DNA of 11,730 bases from Cymbomonas tetramitiformis. Taxonomy: Eukaryota; Chlorophyta; Pyramimonadophyceae; Pyramimonadales; Pyramimonadaceae. The position numbers were made by a program, and so were the translations under genes. Positions 7,945-11,730 of this stretch are shown here, in pieces. Each line of letters begins with the position of its first letter. Positions within the stretch are counted from its first letter, which is position 1. The notes beneath the pieces were generated by a model. That model saw only the letters and a program-made list of their open reading frames with translations. It had not been told where the DNA came from and did not search any database. The stretch is taken from contig LGRX02025969.1 in assembly GCA_001247695.2 (NCBI GenBank), positions 1 to 11,730 of the forward strand. The letters run 5' to 3'.

Positions 7945-8654
7945 CGGCCATGGGGTGGGAGGTCCTGCAGCACTCCATCTGCTCCCTTAAACAGTTGGGT
8001 GGGATTCCCCTGAGAGTCATGTGTGGGGATGACCTCCTCAATACGCATCCCCGCGCGTCTGAAAAGCTTCCTCCACTGCGGCATGCGCGACTGTAGGTCC
8101 GGCAGCAGGAACACTGCAGAGGTGTTCTCGGGGTCTTGCCGCCACTCATGCACGTAGGTGCGGAGTACAGCCTCGATGGTGAGATGGTCGCTGTCATGTG
8201 GGGGGCTGCACCACACGTGAAGTCCTCTCCACTGCTCCTTTAGGCAGTTTTCCCAGTATTTGTCCACCAGCTGACCGCGGCCTTTTGGTCCGCGACAGGC
8301 ATCCACGTCGAACTTCCCGTATTTCGACTGTAGCCGTTCGAACAATGCCTGGTGCAACCGCCCCGTCGATTCCCTCCGCGATTGAGCGCTCTTCGCAGGG
8401 GGCTTCCTCGTCCTGGGGGCGTCAGTCAGAACCACCGTCGGAGGTGTCGCCGGCTTTACTGCCTCTTGCTGGGGCGGCGATTTGGTGTTCGACCGCGAGC
8501 GAGAGGTCACCGTGCCGCTGGGGCGCTCCATAGGGACTTGGCTGACACCTGCGGCGGAGTTTGTGCAGGCGCTATGGGTGCTTGGCACCCCGACGTCCCT
8601 CCCGCAGGAGGTAACCCAGTTTTTGACCGGGTGCGTGAGGCCACCACGCCACAA
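7680..8654 (-). CDS. Dam-like N6-adenine methyltransferase domain of the retrotransposon polyprotein
   Basis: Residues about 99-230 match the phage Dam family (a SAM-dependent DNA adenine methylase fold). After a basic linker come a helix (HQALFERLQSKYG), FDVDAC (115-120), a W-G pair, VWCSPPH (147-153) at the place of the catalytic (D/N/S)PP(Y/F) motif, and VFLLPDLQSRMPQW (181-194). The last His replaces the usual aromatic residue, so activity is uncertain. After about residue 230 this frame is a shadow; the fold's final strand is found in the next frame, just before and at 7944. The first codon is TTG, and the frame stays open upstream to at least about 8768, so it is a segment of a longer polyprotein rather than an independent gene. 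It lies between RNase H and integrase. A structural rather than enzymatic role is possible. Confidence 0.75.
   Translation of the reverse strand: MWRGGLTHPVKNWVTSCGRDVGVPSTHSACTNSAAGVSQVPMERPSGTVTSRSRSNTKSPPQQEAVKPATPPTVVLTDAPRTRKPPAKSAQSRRESTGRLHQALFERLQSKYGKFDVDACRGPKGRGQLVDKYWENCLKEQWRGLHVWCSPPHDSDHLTIEAVLRTYVHEWRQDPENTSAVFLLPDLQSRMPQWRKLFRRAGMRIEEVIPTHDSQGNPTQLFKGADGVLQDLPPHGRCWWYMLHPRGQDRRGFDTSECPRQLLMQARRQRCGTRRAQFLEEISLRPCGTSTAEPGPFVLCGSKYSQLPITARSTSALLAKCCGG
7945..7986 (-). other. Frame break (-1) at the end of the Dam-like domain
   Basis: The upstream frame reads KGADGVLQD and then degrades. The -1 frame, open from 7986 after a TAA at 7989-7987, supplies the expected hydrophobic last strand. 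The change lies in a C-rich stretch containing CTCCC and ACCCC, where loss of one base would account for it. Confidence 0.7.
8507..8654 (-). other. Frame break (-1) in the linker before the Dam-like domain
   Basis: The RT block ends at a TGA (8509-8507) while the -1 frame carries on into the Dam-like domain. Both frames are low-complexity here, so the exact point cannot be fixed; a run of five A on the minus strand (8624-8620) is one candidate. The basic motif SRTRSKT (upstream frame, 8638-8618) and SRSRSNT (downstream frame, 8504-8484) resemble each other, which suggests an old internal duplication. Confidence 0.5.
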
Positions 8655-11290
8655 GGTTGCTCTGAGGCCTCCGCTGGCATTTCCAATGCCGCCTTTCCTG
8701 GTAGCTTGGACCGTCCCATTGCGCGAAGGGACTTGAAGGCCCCCCGAAGAGCCCTTGTACTCTTCTTCAGGGAAGCACGCTGAAACGCCAGCGTCGCCCC
8801 TCTCGTGGGGGGCGCTGTGACCTCCGTCAGGTGGTCCGCGCCGGGGTGCTCAGTTTGCACCCCTCCAACATCTGATGTGACCTCCGTCGGGAGATCCGCG
8901 CCAGGGTGCTGCATCTGCACCCCTTCAGCGTCTGATGTGACCTCCGTCGGGAGATCCGCGCCAGGGTGCTGCATCTGCACCCCTCCAGCGTCTGATGTGA
9001 CCTCCGTCGGGAGATCCGCGCCAGGGTGCTGCATCTGCACCCCTCCAGCGTCTGATGTGACCTCCGTCGGGAGATCCGCGCCAGGGTGCTGCATCTGCAC
9101 CCCTCCAGCGTCTGATGTGACCTCCGTGGGGAGATCCGCGCCAGGGTGCTGCGTCTGCACCCCCCCAGCACCCGCTGCAACCTCTATTGGGAGGTCCTCG
9201 CAATGGTGCGGGGCTCGAAGCTCCTTGGCACCAAGTTGGGACTCCATAGCCAACTCCGCCAGCTGCAGAGTGTCCACCGCGTCCAACCAGCTGTTCACCT
9301 CAGCAAGCTGGGTCAGGGTGCCCAAGGCTGGGCCCTCCTCAAAGAGGTCGGAGGTGTCCAACACAGAGAGGGGGTCTTTCGGGAGGTCCGACTTAGCGTC
9401 GAGAATGCCGGCCTCCTTCAAGCCCTCCCGAGGTGTCTTCGCTGAGTAGTCGGGTCGCCGTGACAAGGCGTCGGGAACCAGTAGCAGGGCCCCTTTCACG
9501 TACTCCATGCGGGGGACCCCCACCTCCACGAGATCCATGTACCATCGAGCCTGCCGCCGACTCAGCTCCCTCCCCGGCTCCATCAGCCATTCCAGTGGCC
9601 GGTGGTCGCCTTGCAGCTTGAAGGCGGTGAAGATCAGGTAGTGCCGCCAGGTCACCGTGGTGCAGTGGTGAAGTCCGCAGAGCTCCCTCTCGCCCGTGTG
9701 GTAGTTCTGCTCAGCCGCGGAGAACTGCCGGCTCTCGTAGGCTATCACCTTAAGTCCTTCACCACAGTCCTGCATCAGGACTCCACCCAGCGCCACCCCA
9801 CTCGCGTCGGTCTGCACCACGAAGGGGGCTGATCCGTCCGCTGCGGCCTTCACGTTCGGCAGGGCCAGAACGGGGGCGTCCACCAGTGCTGCTTTCAGCT
9901 CTTCGAAGGCCCACTGCTGCTCAGGGCCCCATCTCCACTCCACCTCGTTCTTGGTGAGCATGGTGAGGGGCTGCGCGATGTCGGAGAAACAGTGAATGAA
10001 CCGACGATAATAACCGGCTAGGCCCAGGAACTGCCGGACGTGAGTGACATTCTCCAGCGCCGGCCAGTCGCGCACTGCCGCCACCTTGTCGTGCTGCGGC
10101 TTGCAGCCCTCGCTGGACAGGGTGTGCCCAAGAAACCTCAAAGACTCCTTCAGCATCTGCGCCTTAGAGGCCTTGAGGTATACTCCTTTCTCGCGACAGG
10201 TCTGAAGGAAGGTACGGACGTTGTCGTAGTGTTCTTGGACTCCACCCTTCGAGAACACCACCACATCGTCGATGAAGATTCGGACGAAAGGTAAGTGTCC
10301 TAAGGCTCTCTGCATCCTCCGCTGGTACTGTGACGGGGAATTCTGCAATCCCTGTGGCATCACCAGCCACTCGTAGGAGCCCATCTGGGTGGTGAATGCT
10401 GTCTTCTCCACGTCTTCCCCAGCCATGGGGACTTGCCAGAATCCATCCACGGCGTCGAAGGAGGAGAAGTGGGTGGCACCCTGCATCTCGTCGAACATCA
10501 ACTGAATGTCCGGCAGCGGGTACCGATCTCTCACTGTTTGAGAGTTCAGCTGGCGGTAGTCCACCACCAGGCGCAGCGTGTTAGGCTGGCCCGGTTTGGG
10601 TACCATGAGACATGGTGCCGCGTAAGGACTGGATGAGGGTCTGATGTAGCCCTTTTCCACCAGCTGCTCGATGCGTTCCCGCAGTTGCCGAAGCTCTTCC
10701 ACAGACATGCGGTAGGGACGGCGAAATGGAGGTCCTCCCTCCTTGTCTGGCTTAAGGGTGACTCTGGCATCATCCTCCATCGACCGCCGTAGTTTGGACA
10801 TCATGGGGAGGGCGTCACGCAGCTCCTCGGAGAACTCCTCGAAGAGTGCCCGGAACTTCTCCTTCCAGCGGGGTGCCACCTTGGCGTCCCTCGTGTCCTG
10901 TGGGATGTCTTTGGCGGTGCCCCCAGTATCCGGGGGTTCCAGCTTCACCTGGGTGCTGGCCACAGCCTTCGCATCAGCTGCAGTGTCCACCGAGAGGCAT
11001 ACTGCTTCGGCCTCGACCGCGAGGAGTTCGGCGTCGGGATGATCTCCGGCTGCAGTAGCAGCGAAGGCCGAATCGTGCTCGCTGCCGTCCCTGCGCGCCA
11101 TCATAAGCCACGCCGGCTGAGCGGAGGCGTCGCCCGTAAGCCTCTGAGTCTCTGCGTACAGGAGGTGTTTACGCAGCTGCACAGCCGTCAGGAAGACCTC
11201 ATCGATGAGTCCAGCACAGTTGTCTCCGCGTCCACCAGCACTTTTACCCGGGTTGCAGCCGGCGATGGTCACGAGCTCTTTACCCCCCAC
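8507..11290 (-). CDS. Reverse transcriptase and RNase H of the Ty3/gypsy element
   Basis: Reverse transcriptase copies element RNA into DNA, and RNase H removes the RNA strand. RT spans about residues 185-400: FRRPYRMSVEEL entry segment, LRLVVDYRQLN (239-249), D279 in SSFDAVDGFWQVP, MPQGLQNSPSQYQR (311-324) and FIDD with D341 and D342, giving a complete Asp triad. A connection segment with FLGLAGYYRRFI (421-432) leads to RNase H at about 490-610, with D495, E519, E536, D562 and the closing DALSRR. Residues 701-825 are six 20-residue repeats. The remainder is a basic, low-complexity linker. Residues 1-185 have no recognised domain. The first listed codon is GTG, and the block overlaps the protease frame by 22 bases, so translation probably enters by a -1 frame change. 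Codon content is uninterrupted over 927 residues. Confidence 0.97.
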   Translation of the reverse strand: MGGKELVTIAGCNPGKSAGGRGDNCAGLIDEVFLTAVQLRKHLLYAETQRLTGDASAQPAWLMMARRDGSEHDSAFAATAAGDHPDAELLAVEAEAVCLSVDTAADAKAVASTQVKLEPPDTGGTAKDIPQDTRDAKVAPRWKEKFRALFEEFSEELRDALPMMSKLRRSMEDDARVTLKPDKEGGPPFRRPYRMSVEELRQLRERIEQLVEKGYIRPSSSPYAAPCLMVPKPGQPNTLRLVVDYRQLNSQTVRDRYPLPDIQLMFDEMQGATHFSSFDAVDGFWQVPMAGEDVEKTAFTTQMGSYEWLVMPQGLQNSPSQYQRRMQRALGHLPFVRIFIDDVVVFSKGGVQEHYDNVRTFLQTCREKGVYLKASKAQMLKESLRFLGHTLSSEGCKPQHDKVAAVRDWPALENVTHVRQFLGLAGYYRRFIHCFSDIAQPLTMLTKNEVEWRWGPEQQWAFEELKAALVDAPVLALPNVKAAADGSAPFVVQTDASGVALGGVLMQDCGEGLKVIAYESRQFSAAEQNYHTGERELCGLHHCTTVTWRHYLIFTAFKLQGDHRPLEWLMEPGRELSRRQARWYMDLVEVGVPRMEYVKGALLLVPDALSRRPDYSAKTPREGLKEAGILDAKSDLPKDPLSVLDTSDLFEEGPALGTLTQLAEVNSWLDAVDTLQLAELAMESQLGAKELRAPHHCEDLPIEVAAGAGGVQTQHPGADLPTEVTSDAGGVQMQHPGADLPTEVTSDAGGVQMQHPGADLPTEVTSDAGGVQMQHPGADLPTEVTSDAEGVQMQHPGADLPTEVTSDVGGVQTEHPGADHLTEVTAPPTRGATLAFQRASLKKSTRALRGAFKSLRAMGRSKLPGKAALEMPAEASEQPCGVVASRTRSKTGLPPAGGTSGCQAPIAPAQTPPQVSAKSLWSAPAAR
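8821..9180 (-). repeat. In-frame 60-bp tandem repeat, six copies (20-residue linker repeat)
   Basis: Six consecutive 60-bp units occupy 8821-8880, 8881-8940, 8941-9000, 9001-9060, 9061-9120 and 9121-9180. The three units from 8941 to 9120 are identical, 8881-8940 differs by one base, and the end units are diverged. The unit encodes a 20-residue repeat containing VQMQHPGADLPTEVTSD, rich in Asp, Glu, Pro, Gly and Thr and lacking hydrophobic clusters, so it is probably disordered. A weak further copy may start at 9181. Because 60 is a multiple of three, copy number can change without loss of frame. Confidence 0.97.
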
Positions 11291-11730
11291 CCCTTCGTTC
11301 TGCGCGCGAAGGACACGGAGCCGTGACCGGCGTAATCCAGCATGATGGGAGAAAGGCTACGCAACCATTTCCCCCCCAGCACCACGTCCACTCGGATCCC
11401 GAGTGGCAACACCCGCATGGCCATGGCCGACTCATTATAGGTGGAGCCCGCTGCGGTGGGGGCCGTGAACTTCGAGTAGGCCACCGCCCCTGTGGTCTTC
11501 ACCGACCCGTCCGCTAGTGTGACCTTCATTTGCGGGCCCTGCCGTACGCGTAGGCCACAACGTCGTACGCAGTCTTCAGACACGAAGCTGTCCGAGGCAC
11601 CGGAGTCCACGAGTACCTTGACAAGCTTGCCACGCAGATACGCGTAGAAGACTAACAGCAGCGCTCCTTCCTCATCATGAGCCGCAGCGAGCTGAGATGC
11701 CCACAGCACACCCCCGTCACGCAGGATGCG
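11269..11730 (-). CDS. Retropepsin-like aspartic protease of the element, partial at the window edge
   Basis: The protease cuts the gag-pol polyprotein into working enzymes. Counting from the GTG at 11709, VLVDSGASDSFVS at 32-44 holds the catalytic Asp35 (codon 11607-11605) in the DSGA form usual for Ty3/gypsy proteases. VDVVLGGKWL (107-116) is the hydrophobic-hydrophobic-Gly segment near the end of the fold, and PIMLDY with SVSF completes it. The frame has no stop between 11709 and the right window edge (seven more codons), so the protein continues upstream, probably into gag. It ends at a TGA at 11271-11269, inside the overlap with the RT frame. The length and order of the domain are normal for the family. 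Confidence 0.92.
   Translation of the reverse strand, partial: RILRDGGVLWASQLAAAHDEEGALLLVFYAYLRGKLVKVLVDSGASDSFVSEDCVRRCGLRVRQGPQMKVTLADGSVKTTGAVAYSKFTAPTAAGSTYNESAMAMRVLPLGIRVDVVLGGKWLRSLSPIMLDYAGHGSVSFARRTKGWGVKSS
11271..11293 (-). other. Protease/RT overlap with possible -1 frameshift site
   Basis: The protease frame and the RT frame overlap here, with RT at -1. The minus strand reads four G, T, six G, T, AAA (runs at 11293-11290 and 11288-11283). A ribosome with GGG in the P site can slip back one base within the six-G run and pair as GGG again, then continue GGT AAA in the RT frame. It is not a standard X XXY YYZ heptamer. A one-base deletion is an equally simple explanation. Confidence 0.5.

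Larger units (their letters stand above)
3873..11730 (-). mobile_element. Ty3/gypsy chromodomain LTR retrotransposon with two methyltransferase domains, partial
   Basis: The element lies on the minus strand and is cut by the right window edge, so gag, the primer-binding site and the 5' LTR are not seen. In element order it holds protease, reverse transcriptase, RNase H, a 20-residue repeat linker, a Dam-like domain, integrase, chromodomain, a cytosine-5 methyltransferase, a 3' untranslated part and a candidate 3' LTR. Protease-RT-RNase H-integrase order places it in Ty3/gypsy, since Ty1/copia puts integrase before RT. The chromodomain after the integrase places it among chromoviruses. Catalytic residues of protease, RT, RNase H and integrase are all present. 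Four frame changes split the coding part. No envelope gene follows the integrase. The core 5370-11730 is certain; the left limit at 3873 is a proposal. Confidence 0.93.

Noticed and set aside
7464..8096. Plus-strand frame of 210 codons
   Set aside because: Antisense shadow of the integrase N-terminus and Dam-like domain; no recognisable domain.
8805..9449. Plus-strand frame of 214 codons with Cys-rich 20-residue repeats
   Set aside because: It is antisense to the RT/RNase H block. Its repeats are the complement of the in-frame 60-bp units, which stay open in several frames because 60 is divisible by three.
11269..11730. GTG at 11709 as a true protease start
   Set aside because: The frame is open to the window edge, and Ty3/gypsy proteases are normally made as part of a longer gag-pol protein.

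Overview
The window is eukaryotic, repeat-rich DNA with no ordinary host gene that I can support. It holds a satellite array on the left and, on the minus strand, most of a Ty3/gypsy-type LTR retrotransposon whose 5' end (gag, 5' LTR, primer site) lies beyond base 11730. The host is probably a protist, perhaps a green or streptophyte alga. That rests only on the GC-rich composition and on the known presence of methyltransferase-bearing retrotransposons in algae, so confidence is low.

Layout, left to right. 1-3316: tandem satellite, monomer about 200-204 bp, 18 monomer starts, running off the left edge, with signs of a four-monomer higher-order repeat. 3336-3655: a different tandem repeat of about 130 bp, 2.4 copies. 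3656-3872: nothing recognisable. 3873-5097: candidate 3' LTR, bounded by TGTGCC...GGCACA on the minus strand and preceded (in element orientation) by a purine tract. It contains a 206-bp imperfect duplication, hairpins and an AT-rich segment. 5098-5369: 3' untranslated part of the element. 5370-11730: coding part of the element, minus strand.

Read in its own direction (right to left), the coding part is: aspartic protease, reverse transcriptase, RNase H, a linker made of six 20-residue repeats, a phage Dam-like (N6-adenine) methyltransferase domain, an integrase with zinc-binding HHCC and D,D-35-E, a chromodomain, and a C-terminal cytosine-5 DNA methyltransferase of the short phage-like type. 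These domains lie in five overlapping open blocks (11730-11269, 11290-8507, 8654-7680, 7944-5683, 5894-5370) joined by three -1 shifts and one +1 shift. Within the domains there are no other breaks. The element is therefore either young and lightly damaged, uses recoding at one or more points, or carries homopolymer errors from assembly.

The most notable content is one chromodomain retrotransposon carrying two different DNA-methyltransferase folds. Cytosine methyltransferases inside retrotransposons are known, and Dam-like domains are known from DIRS-type retrotransposons. I do not know of both being reported together in one Ty3/gypsy element. The protease, RT/RNase H and integrase would copy and insert the element, the chromodomain would steer integration to modified chromatin, and the methyltransferases could mark the new copy or its surroundings. 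That last role is inference.
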